This document shows, piece after piece, positions 23,368 to 32,321 of a stretch of DNA of 64,000 nt; position 1 is the first letter of the stretch; every line of letters starts with the position of its first letter. Origin of the DNA: Pseudophaeomoniella oleicola (taxonomy: Eukaryota > Ascomycota > Eurotiomycetes > Phaeomoniellales > Phaeomoniellaceae); the NCBI GenBank assembly GCA_003868215.1, contig QWDQ01000055.1:62001-126000 (forward strand). The letters are read 5' to 3'. Made by a program: the position numbers and the translations under genes. Below the pieces are notes generated by a model. The model searched no databases. It saw nothing but the letters and a program-made list of their open reading frames with translations, and was not told where the DNA came from.

Positions 23368-24525
23368 ATGAACGGGTTTCGAAGTTTTGTCGGCCTCCAG
23401 ATGGCTAAGAGATCACTACCAGTTTTCCGCACATCGTTGCAACGCCGATACCTTCATTTGGCACCCCCATTTTTACTTGACGATTATATACCGAGATATC
23501 ACCTCTTAACTTCGACCGATGCCTCAAAGAAACGAAGTCTAGCATATGCACACCTTCGGAATTGTAATCTATGTCCACGACTATGTAGTGTCAACCGTTT
23601 CGAGACTACAGGACACTGCTTGATTGGGGCCGAGACGGTCAAGGTAAATGTGATCGCGCCTCATTTTGGTGAGGAGCCATGTATACAAGGGCACACTGGC
23701 TCAGGAAGCGTGTTCTTCAGTGGTTGTAATCTAAGATGTGTCTTCTGCCAGAACCACGTAGGAGTCGGCATCTCGTATACGCAGCACAGGGCTAACTGAA
23801 TGCAGGATATCGCGCATCAACGAAATGGCTTCGATCTCACACCCGAGCAGCTGGCGGAGTGGATGATGAAGTTACAGCAGGTTGGAAATGTACACAATAT
23901 CAATTTTATTACTCCAGAACATGTGGTTCCTCAAGTCGCATTGGCTATCCTCGCAGCCCGTGAGATGGGCTTGCGTGTACCGATCATCTACAATACCTCT
24001 GCCTTCGATTCATTGGATTCGCTAAAGCTTATGGATGGCCTTGTCGACATATACCTCCCAGATTTCAAAGTCTGGAATGAGCAAACATCGAAGCGACTGT
24101 TGAAAGCTGATAATTATAGAGATGTTGCAATGGAGAGCATAAAGGAGATGCATCGACAGGTCGGAGATCTTTGCTTCACTCCGGACGGTATTGCCAAGAA
24201 AGGAGTTCTGGTGCGCCACTTGGTGATGCCGGGCAAAGAAGAAGAAGGCCAAGAGATTGTCAAATGGCTCGCGGAGAATGTGTCTCGGGATATCTTTGTC
24301 AATATAATGGAACAATACCATCCTGATGCGCACGTTGGCAAGCCTAGAAGGACAAAGATTACTGTCCCAAATCAAACAATGGAAGAATCTAAAGGTACCG
24401 TACGTTATGCAGACATTAACAGAGCCGTCAATCAAGATGAAATTGGAGCTGTTCAGAAGACTGCTCGAGAAGCAGGAATATGGCGATTTGCAGAGGCTGC
24501 AAAACATGGCGGGTTCAACATCTGA
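23368..24525 (+). CDS. Radical SAM protein, PflX/pyruvate formate-lyase-activase-like
   Basis: Two exons (23368-23757, 23806-24525) give 369 residues. The radical SAM cluster motif is GCNLRCVFCQN (CxxxCxxC), preceded by an extra Cys set LRNCNLCPRLCSVNR and by EEPCIQGHTGSGSVFFSGC, the layout of the COG1313 (PflX) activase-like group. Downstream are the barrel segments NINFITPEHVVPQV, VPIIYNTSAFDS and VDIYLPDFKVW, then VRHLVMPGKEEE and a typical IMEQYHPDA. Such enzymes reductively cleave S-adenosylmethionine; the glycyl-radical partner known in bacteria is not visible here. The N terminus (MNGFRSFVGLQMAKRSLPVFRTSLQRR) is basic and free of acids, like a mitochondrial presequence, which would suit an Fe-S enzyme. 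The 48-nt intron splits the motif right after CQNH. The function is unknown. Confidence 0.9.
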
Positions 24526-24882
24526 AGCCGCTTGGATTACCACTGAGGATTAATGCCAGGATATGATCTGTGCGCCTCATTCTTCATCCAAAGGATCCCT
24601 TGTGAGCAATATTTCATTGTTCAGGGCAACGTATACGTCATCCTGCAGCCAAGGTGTTCTGTTGCGGCCATGCCTTTTGTTGGCTCGTCCTTTGTGCACA
24701 GAGGGCAAATCGATCAGCGGACAATCATTGACGGAGCTCGGCACGTTGGACGTGATACCTCTGATAAATTATCGATGCTCATATCTCGTACAAGCTTGTG
24801 GCAAGGCTCTGGTCACGAACCAATCGTCAGGAATGTCAGCAAGATCATACATCAATATTGTCCTTAATTATTTGCTATTGAG
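24526..24882. other. Short intergenic stretch, no clear gene
   Basis: Several overlapping frames on both strands are open for 60-170 codons here, none with recognisable similarity. It may hold the leader or an upstream exon of the gene that starts at 24883. Confidence 0.4.
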
Positions 24883-25749
24883 ATGTGGCCTGTGTCCGTT
24901 CCTGGGGTTATCCCAGTGGCAGGTGTCGATGGACAGTCCCTTCTGCATCAGGAGAGGATGTATCTTCTATCGTCGTTGGCTGCAGATGAGGCGCGAGGTG
25001 AGCGCTACAAAGCGTCTCTTCAGACAACCAAGAAAAAACTGCAAGAATTACAGGACGCCGGAGAACCTTCAAATGATGATGTCCAGCACTTGAAGAAGGC
25101 TGTCAATAGTCTGAACAGGAAGCTTAGAAATTGTGAAAGGAGCCAGCGAGTCATGGTCAACAGTCTCAGTGTTGTGAATGAGCGCATCTCATTCAGTGAG
25201 CAGCATCGCTGGCGTCGGCTATACTCGGAGTTCCAACAGGCCCAAATGATACCTCAATCCATGCCAGCGATGCAGTTATTCCATATGTTCCCGCAGCCCG
25301 CATACGCATCACTAGATCCATACTTAGAGCAAGCGTATGACTCGACGCTTTCCATTATCCCAGGACCAAAGCATCCACCAATAGCACCACAAAGGCTTAT
25401 TATTCCCCATGATCATCCCTGGGGATCGCCTCTCTATACGCCAGTCTATGAACAATCCTCACCACAATTCGCACCGTCAGATGTAGGCCTAGAGGAAGAG
25501 CTTATAAGAGAACACGATTCAGGGGCTCAGGTAGAGTCAGCTTGGTTACAGGTCGATGGCGCCGTTAGTATTGATCCGTTCGTCCCTGCGCAGAAAACTC
25601 GGGCTCGGAGTCTGCCTGACCGTTGGAGGACACAGGCCGAAGATAAGTCAAAGCGGTCTTCAAGTTTGTTAGACGCAATGAGTTGCAAGGAAGAGAAATA
25701 TGAAAACGTTGGACGGAGTCACAATCCCCCGTGCCGTCATTTGGGATAA
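24883..25749 (+). CDS. Hypothetical protein with coiled coil (288 aa)
   Basis: I do not recognise this protein. It opens with MWPVSVPGVIPVAG, then has a strongly charged helical stretch of about residues 25-110 with heptad-like spacing (YLLSSLAADEARGERYKASL, KKLQELQDAGE, VQHLKKAVNSLNRKL), probably a coiled coil. After residue 120 it becomes Pro/Gln/Tyr-rich and disordered, with repeated aromatic-Pro spots (MFPQPAYAS, PQFAPSDV). The C-terminal part is basic and ends in NPPCRHLG. The final exon may be mis-set, because a further intron near 25690 would change the end. It sits alone between the radical SAM gene and a repeat-rich, gene-poor stretch. Confidence 0.55.
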   Translation: MWPVSVPGVIPVAGVDGQSLLHQERMYLLSSLAADEARGERYKASLQTTKKKLQELQDAGEPSNDDVQHLKKAVNSLNRKLRNCERSQRVMVNSLSVVNERISFSEQHRWRRLYSEFQQAQMIPQSMPAMQLFHMFPQPAYASLDPYLEQAYDSTLSIIPGPKHPPIAPQRLIIPHDHPWGSPLYTPVYEQSSPQFAPSDVGLEEELIREHDSGAQVESAWLQVDGAVSIDPFVPAQKTRARSLPDRWRTQAEDKSKRSSSLLDAMSCKEEKYENVGRSHNPPCRHLG

Positions 25750-26930
25750 GCAGTGTTGTGACTTGGGGCAGCGAGCTTTTAGACTCTGATTGGACCTCGA
25801 TCATAGATGGCACTGGTGCGTCATGGGTCTCGGCTTGATGCCTGGGAAGCACTTCTTTCGTCTTTTCTTCTCGCATCGTTGTCCTCGGCGCTGGTAAGGT
25901 CCTTCTGGTGACGCTTTGGATCAACTCCTCGGCGTACACGAAGATCGTCAGTTAAATCAGGAGCAGTGCCTTGACCTGAAGGTGCGCTTCGCCAGCCATT
26001 TGGAAAGATGTCGATCTTGATGTCGATGATCCATAGGTTGAGACGGAAAAGCATAGTCTGCTTGAGTTAGACAGGGACGATTGATGTGAGATTGGACGGG
26101 AAAACTAACGGCAATCTGGGCCAAGAGCCACTATTTTATATGAGTCAAATTGCTATGTCAAGAGCTACCGACAGTATATCGTCTCCTAGCGGCTCAAGTA
26201 AACGCTTCGATAACTGAGAGCGTTTCAGTTTATTTGGCAGTAGTATCAATAGTAGTCGAATACTGACAATGCTGGAGTCAACGACCTCGGCGCTTAGGGG
26301 CTATTGTCGGCTTCGACAAGTTCATGAGCAGATCTATACCTTGGGTTGGCCGGAATATCAAAGATATGAGGAAATTGGAACAGCAGGGGAAATACAAACA
26401 GATATGCAAATGCCTCTTTAGATAATCCCAGTCCTTCTTGGATAAGAAACGTTTCAAATCAGAAACGTCGGGGCGCAGCAACTTAGGCGCGCTCGAAGGT
26501 ACATGGGGGTGCCTCTACAGATTTAGTAATTGACCAGCAAGCAGCGCGGGTATGGGAGATCCAGTGGTGTCTCTCTTAACAAGTAGTAACACATGTGCAA
26601 GGCTGTGCCTTTATTGGATACATGATATTCCATTAGTTTCCTGGCACATACGCTGCGGTTGGTTGGGTTCCCCCCGGACTGTGTCTCAGGCAGGTGAGGG
26701 AATAATAATCTGCGCTTGGCGAAAAGAAAAGACGTGAAGAGCGTGAGATGTTGGTTCCGGCCGGACTCACCCCTCAAGAAGGTCCCAGCTGGGCTTTGAT
26801 GTGTGATCTTATCTAAGCTATTTCCACATCATCGTCTCCTTTTAAATTCTTCTTCAGCAACCACTATTTTGATGATGATGAGCATCTAGGTCTATATGAA
26901 TAACACCTGCTGACTTTTCTCCCGTATAAA

Positions 26931-26973
<43 letters not shown>

Positions 26974-27325
26974 CGAGGTTATTGAATATAAGTCATGTTA
27001 ATTATAAGCAACCTACATACGCGAGGCCTCCTTATTCTATTTCAAAGATCTAATAACATCAAGCACAGAGTACGTGAGCTTGTGTAGGTATGATTCAAAA
27101 GAGCGTGAACGAGGAAGGAACTCACGAGGCCGCTGTTCACCTCAAACCAAGGTCTTTCCCTGGGTGAGAGAACATCTAGAAAGATGGAAGGCACAATAGA
27201 CAAGGACGCTGTACTATTTGTTTTCTTTCTGAAGCGATGCATTTCCAATTTCTTTCTGGTCTTTTTTCCCCTTCACCTTCGCGGACGCTGGGTCTCACGT
27301 TTGAATTCTTTTCTCTTTTCTCAGG
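25750..27325. other. Gene-poor stretch with GAAA microsatellite
   Basis: No gene is supported. Overlapping minus-strand frames at 25565-26054 are open for 77-124 codons but have no start, splice or similarity that convinces. A GAAA repeat lies at 26931-26973. Confidence 0.45.
26931..26973. repeat. (GAAA)n tetranucleotide microsatellite running into (GA)n
   Basis: About eight tandem GAAA units pass into a short GA run (GAGAGAGAG). This is simple sequence repeat DNA in an otherwise unannotated stretch. Confidence 0.9.
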
Positions 27326-27670
27326 ATGTTTACGAGGGCGACATTGGTGCTTTTGGTGTGTGGGGCTGTGCCGGTGCTATGTGCCGTGGTCGGCCAGCTG
27401 TTTAGATATTTGCACTGGTGGGAGGAGGAGAGGAGGGGGAGGAGGAATCTGAGGGAGATGGAGTGGGAGTGGTGGGAGTGGGCGAGGGAGTTGGAGGGGA
27501 GGTTGGCCGAGATGCAGAGGGAGCTGGCTGATTTGATGGAGTGGTGGGAGGATGAGGAGGAGAAGGAGGAGAAGGAGGAGGAGAAGGAGGAGGAGGAGGA
27601 GGAGGAGGAGGAGGAGGAGGAGGAGGAGGAGGAGGAGGAGGAGGAGGAGGGGGTAAGGCCTGGCGCCTAG
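27326..27670 (+). CDS. Possible small membrane-anchored acidic protein (114 aa)
   Basis: An intronless frame opens with a hydrophobic segment (LVLLVCGAVPVLCAVVGQLF), then a Trp/Glu/Arg-rich helix (EMEWEWWEWARELEGRLAEM) and ends in an almost pure Glu/Lys run encoded by a GAG/GGA repeat. The design, one N-terminal membrane helix with a charged cytosolic or luminal helix, is plausible, yet half of it is microsatellite-derived and the other strand of the repeat is also open (poly-Pro). I keep it as a weak candidate. Confidence 0.3.
   Translation: MFTRATLVLLVCGAVPVLCAVVGQLFRYLHWWEEERRGRRNLREMEWEWWEWARELEGRLAEMQRELADLMEWWEDEEEKEEKEEEKEEEEEEEEEEEEEEEEEEEEEGVRPGA
27554..27650. repeat. GAG/GGA trinucleotide repeat tract
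   Basis: A purine-only tract of about 97 nt, largely (GGA)n with AAG interruptions at its left end. It codes poly-Glu in one frame of the plus strand and poly-Pro on the other. Such purine mirror tracts can form triplex DNA and are prone to length change. Confidence 0.9.
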
Positions 27671-27929
27671 TGTGACAGGTGAGTTCTGTGCGGCAAAGCA
27701 GCCTCCGCCCAGCCATTGCTCAGCCTCAGACACGCCGAAGCCGGCGCTTCCATTGCATCGACAAGTTGAAAAGGGGGAAATTATGCAGACAGAAGACAAC
27801 AAAGCCTCTGTTCCACTCACAAAGAACAATTCGCTGTTCGTCCCTCGAATTCCTCTTCATTCTCAATGGAAAAGCCTGATCTCTGCCTGGTCAATCTGGA
27901 TGATACGAACTTGAGCGAGACAGCATCTC

Positions 27930-28685
27930 ATGCAAAGAGTCCCACCAGCAAAAGAACCAAAGCCGAAGGCAAAGGTAAAGCGTCTGTCAACAGGCCAGAA
28001 AGCTGATGCGCACCAAGACCGCCACACTACCTCTACCAAGCAATCTCCGACCACGATGATTACGTACTACATGGCGGTACAATGTTCCTCGTTGGCTTCC
28101 AGAAGTGGCAGCATGGGCGCCATTATCGCCACAGTAGATATAAAAGTCGAACAGTATTATATAGAAACTAGGTACGAGGTAGGCTCCCTAGATGGACTCA
28201 AGCCTTATGAAAGTTCCATCAATTGGCCGATCTCTGATTGGTTCGCTTTACCACTTTATCGAATGCCCCAAAGCTTCTTTGATAATCAACCAACTCGTTC
28301 ACATTATCAATTATCCTGTAAACTCAACGTCGTGCTAAAGCCTCACCAGAAGCATCACCTCACAAGTGTGAACTCTTGCAATGGCTTGTCAAAGACTTGG
28401 GGAGCTCGAAAGGCTCTTTCCCGCGATCAGGCAGAGATCTTGTATCAACGTGGTTCTCCTAGCCGTCCGGAGTATTTCACTGCAATACCTGTAGAAGCTT
28501 TGCTATCTCTTTACCTCCATCAAGATTGCCTACATATGTATCAGCAGGTAAACTTTCAATGGACTGTAGCCAACACAACTCTACCGTTTAGAGTTGGAAA
28601 CAGCCTTCGCACATCCGTCTTCTTGATATCTGTATGCTTTTCATTACTTACCGTGGGGACTCTTCTTCATGGCTTGAGGTCATAG
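27930..28685 (+). CDS. Unrecognised 251-codon open frame
   Basis: An uninterrupted frame from an ATG to a stop 63 nt before the next gene's start. The N terminus is basic and Lys/Pro-rich (AKEPKPKAKVKRLSTGQ); the middle has no recognisable domain; near the C terminus there is one hydrophobic stretch (VFLISVCFSLLTVGTLLHGL). Amino-acid make-up is only weakly protein-like and other frames here are also partly open, so it may be non-coding leader DNA of the following gene, or one exon of a spliced gene. Confidence 0.25.
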   Translation: MQRVPPAKEPKPKAKVKRLSTGQKADAHQDRHTTSTKQSPTTMITYYMAVQCSSLASRSGSMGAIIATVDIKVEQYYIETRYEVGSLDGLKPYESSINWPISDWFALPLYRMPQSFFDNQPTRSHYQLSCKLNVVLKPHQKHHLTSVNSCNGLSKTWGARKALSRDQAEILYQRGSPSRPEYFTAIPVEALLSLYLHQDCLHMYQQVNFQWTVANTTLPFRVGNSLRTSVFLISVCFSLLTVGTLLHGLRS

Positions 28686-28748
28686 CCATATACCGAGAAA
28701 GGTGTCCGGGATCTGCGACAACCAAGAGCTATCTCATCTTCTCACGAC

Positions 28749-29850
28749 ATGGCTACCAGTCTGAGCTTTATGACAGCATTGCTGGCAGCATTACTGGCAA
28801 CAATCTGGCTATCCGTCCGAACACCGACAACCATCCGTGACTGGTATAGGCGGAAACGATCACAGTCCTCCGCACCATCTCACTACTACAGGAATTTCCA
28901 TTCGAGTTCAATTTTGAGAGCACAATTGCTTTCCGACAACATCCCAGAGGTCAAACTATCCACTTATGACCCCTTCAACAGATTGGAAGACGAGGAGGAG
29001 GAGGACCGTTACCATCAATTACAACCGTTCCGATTCCTCGACCTGCCTAGGGAGATCCGGGACATGGTATACGAGGTGGTGTTCGACCACACACTATTCG
29101 TATATGAAAGAACCAAAATTCTGGCCTCTCCTCGTATCTCACATGGCTTGCTTCTTACGAATCGACAAATTTCCAAAGAAGCCAGAACGTCTCTGATCTC
29201 CTTGAGCGTATGGGACATCGAGCCCTCAGACAACCACTTTTCCGACATCGTAACATCGTTAGGGAGAGCTCAATTTTCTCTAATCCGGGAGGTGACCTTG
29301 CGGTTGCTTCCAAGTACGAATATACGTACCTTAAAATATGATCGCAAAGATCCCTGCCACGAAGCCCAAAGAGCCATCAAGCTGATGCCTCAACTACGAG
29401 CTGTTCGGCTTATAGGTGGCGATTTCTCCGTCAAAACCACAGCCCCAATATGGCTTTCCAAGCGTGCCCCATTCCTCATTGAGGAAACGAGAGTTTTTGT
29501 ACAATTCTGGACGGAAAGCCTATTACTCTGCGCGATCAACATCATCGAAGCAAATCACGCTGATCTGCATAAGGTTGTCTATGCTCCCAGCACCAGCGAA
29601 TCTCTGGTGGAAATCATGTTGCTAGCATCGCGTCTGCGTGTCCTTCCCGAATACCGGGTTAGTATTTCGTTCCAGTTCATCTTTTTAGAGGCTGACAGCA
29701 TGTGTGTACTAGGAGAAGCTCATTGAGGACCCAAGAAAGACCTTGCAGAGAATCAAAGCGAATGGCCTGGGCACTATGCAGCGATTCGAGGAATATCGCG
29801 CCTGGAATCCGGAATGGTCCAGTTACACTTACGTCTGGGATGGAATCTAG
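28749..29850 (+). CDS. F-box-like / 2EXR-type fungal protein with N-terminal membrane helix
   Basis: Exons 28749-29657 and 29713-29850, split by a 55-nt intron (GTTAGT...CTAG), give 348 residues. Residues 1-25 form a hydrophobic helix (FMTALLAALLATIWLSV). At about residue 95 comes FRFLDLPREIRDMVYEVVF, the opening of the large fungal F-box-like/2EXR family, followed by ISHGLLLTNRQISKEARTSL, the usual second block. The C-terminal half is an unclassified alpha/beta region. The final exon ends EYRAWNPEWSSYTYVWDGI. Family members are very numerous in Pezizomycotina and mostly uncharacterised; an SCF adaptor role is possible but the membrane helix is unusual for that. Confidence 0.78.
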
Positions 29851-30575
29851 GGGATTCTTGAGAAGCAGGAAAGGCAACAATGAACACGACCGCGCCACGC
29901 AGAGAGGAACGGAACCACATCCATGTCACGACGGTTCATATCTGTCTCGGAATCGGTAGATTCACTAAGGTGCGGGTATCGCGTATAAGGAAAGTCCGAA
30001 AAAAAAAAAACCGGCGGAAGATCGATCGACATTGCTCGTTCATGACCTTCATATTTCAATAGAGAGATAAATGTCTGTGAAGCCATGGTCATTCTCTCTG
30101 TGATCCCCTCAGCCTGATCCATTACCATACGTTGAGGGCCCGGCGCCCAATCAGCAATGAGCAAACCTGAAATCTTCATTGGACTACCCTCTAAGAGAAC
30201 AACACGGCCACTCTAACCTACCTGCAAACCATACGCTCTGTACCGATAACTAAACGCCCTCGTCGATATCGAAACTTACCTGCTGGAAAGTGCCCATGAT
30301 CTTATGTGCGGACCAAGATAGAGATACACTTTACATTGTAGATCATCTATCAGCCAAGTTTTTTTCTCATAGCCTAGCATTTGGACTGCCATTGTGATAC
30401 CTGCTCCCATAAACTCCAGATTTTTTATATTGCATGCTGTAGAAACAGAAGAAAAAGTAATCCATATGAAAGACTGTGCATGAAACTTTTGACAGGTGGG
30501 TGGTATGTAGCCCTCGACTGTCCCTTCGGGCTACTGCTCCACTACTCAGATTTATTGACCAGCTCTTACCCTTTC
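29851..30575. other. Intergenic
   Basis: Convergent 3' regions. An A-run lies at 29999-30010. A minus-strand frame at 29847-30179 is open for 110 codons without similarity, and I do not count it as a gene. Confidence 0.45.
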
Positions 30576-30863
30576 TCACGCATCATTGCTGACAAATTCC
30601 GGTGTTCGCGCTGAACCTGGCGAAGGAGGCGCGGTCTTGCGTTGGTTGCGGCTATCGTCACGTTTGTCAGGACCGCTGGGTGCAGAGGCTTGCCAGCTGT
30701 TTTGGTTGGACTTAGGGCTGTTCTCTCGGTTGTCGGATGAATCGGCGGATGAGGTGGAACTCGAATGATCAGAAGTATTCGTAGAGGGAGTATATGATGA
30801 AAGTCCGACAGCGTCCGCGGCGGACTTCATCGCGGCAAGGGTCTCGGAGGCGAAGTCAGACAT
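30576..30863 (-). CDS. Small Ser-rich disordered protein (95 aa)
   Basis: An intronless frame opening MSDFASETLAAMKSAADAVG, a helix that could be amphipathic, followed by a Ser/Asn/Asp/Pro-rich and probably disordered tail (SSSTSSADSSDNRENS, RKTAPPSPGSARTPEFV). There is no signal peptide. No family is recognised; the make-up recalls small fungal stress or chromatin-associated proteins, which is only an impression. The start context (GAACCATGTCTG) is acceptable. Confidence 0.5.
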   Translation of the reverse strand: MSDFASETLAAMKSAADAVGLSSYTPSTNTSDHSSSTSSADSSDNRENSPKSNQNSWQASAPSGPDKRDDSRNQRKTAPPSPGSARTPEFVSNDA

Positions 30864-32321
30864 GGTTCAGGTACCTTAGTCAGGAAAGGAAGATATGTGT
30901 TGGACGGATATGGTTGGCTGTTGGTGAGGCGTTTGCGATGTAGTATAAAGGACAGTTGTGGTGGCTTCAACAAAGGCGAATAATGATGTCAAAACAAGAT
31001 GGTCAGTGCTGCTGCTGCTGCTGCTATGTAGGAGCTAATAGTTGCAAGAGAAGTACTCCGTAGTACAAGTCGTCGGAATCGCTCTCCTTTTGTTCGTTGT
31101 CTCTTTGGAATTGCCAACTCATCAGACTTGTCATGAGCACTTTCAGTCGTCGGCGGATTTCAGTGATGGATAGGAACGGCCAACGGTCCAAGTCTCACAA
31201 AAGCAGCGTCATAAACAGGGGAGCTGAGATGATATGTTATCACAACGAGATACAGTAAGAACTATGAATTATCAAGATACTGTGGTCCATACGGAGTACT
31301 ACGTACTACGTACTACGTACGACAATGCGGAGAAATCGAGAAATCGAGAAATCGAGGTGCAACTGGTTCGGTTCCTTGAGATGCCGATGACGCCAAGTCT
31401 CGGATAGATTTCATCATTCTTTCTCACTTTCATTCTTATTCTTCTCACTGGAATCGGGAATATAATTTGTTCATATGGCCGATAGTATAACTTGTATACG
31501 ACTCGACGAACGCATGAATCACCTCGGGACACATTCAACAGCCTCGCTACTGCTATCTAGATGTATGCAGGGGGGTTCTGCTTCCAACCAGGGTAGCCAC
31601 CATTCATTCAACCAATACGAGAGACTCTGCACATTGAACGCTAGGAACATCCAATATTTTGGATACATTGACCATGTCAATTACCCCTGATCATGAACCT
31701 GACCTCTGCACGCCCATCGTTTGCATGGTTGAGAAATTAGCAGGCTATTCTACAGACCAAAGAGCTGACTTACCCATATTCTCGCTCGGCTAAATAAAGG
31801 TACCTAGGTATCTACCTAGGTTAGGTACCTTAGGTAGCTTCCATTCCTTCATGGGTAATGTCACGGGACGATCTCAACGGCCAGAAGGTGACATCGTCTT
31901 CATCTTACTACGATCCATGGGACTCCTTGACGAAGCCGAGCTATAGATCCGGACTATTATGTGATATAGACATTAGCGACTTCGCATCCCACTAATCGCC
32001 CTGTTGGCCATAACCACGGAAAAACTACCTCACCTGTCCGTATCCTAGAGGCCAATACCCCCGCACAAGTATCCCTGTTATCCGACGTCGTACCTGCATT
32101 TATCAATTGTTTCTACCCTCTCTCTCCACCTCAAGGATCACCGTCGGTGCAATGTTCCAATGCGACCTTGGAGCTGTACCAATGATACAGGCATGTCGCA
32201 ACCCTGCCGGCAAGTCTGCAAATATATACCGATCACCAGCTATTGAATCTGCTGGCTGCTATATTGTGTTGAAGAGCCACAACCGTATACTCTCTTTTCG
32301 TGCTTCACCTACCAAGTCCCC
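30864..32321. other. Long intergenic, rich in short palindromic words
   Basis: 1.46 kb upstream of the beta-galactosidase gene and of the small Ser-rich gene. It holds a CTG trinucleotide run near 31008-31024, a TACTCCGTAGTA-type element at 31053-31066, a tandem ACTACGT run at 31291-31321, and overlapping TACCTAGGTA/TTAGGTACC words at 31800-31838. No gene is seen. Confidence 0.55.
31291..31321. repeat. Tandem TACTACG repeat
   Basis: Three near-perfect tandem units of TACTACG follow ACGGAG. Each ACGTA is self-complementary over its core. The same word recurs at other intergenic places in this window. Confidence 0.8.

Noticed and set aside
25565-26054. Two overlapping minus-strand frames of 77 and 124 codons
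   Set aside because: They overlap each other and partly the plus-strand coiled-coil gene, and I found no in-frame splice to join them.
27377-27829. Minus-strand poly-Pro and poly-Leu frames opposite the GAG repeat
   Set aside because: They are translations of the microsatellite in other frames, with no start context or other coding signal.
29847-30179. Minus-strand 110-codon frame
   Set aside because: No similarity and no splice partners, and its end touches the last exon of the F-box-like gene on the other strand.
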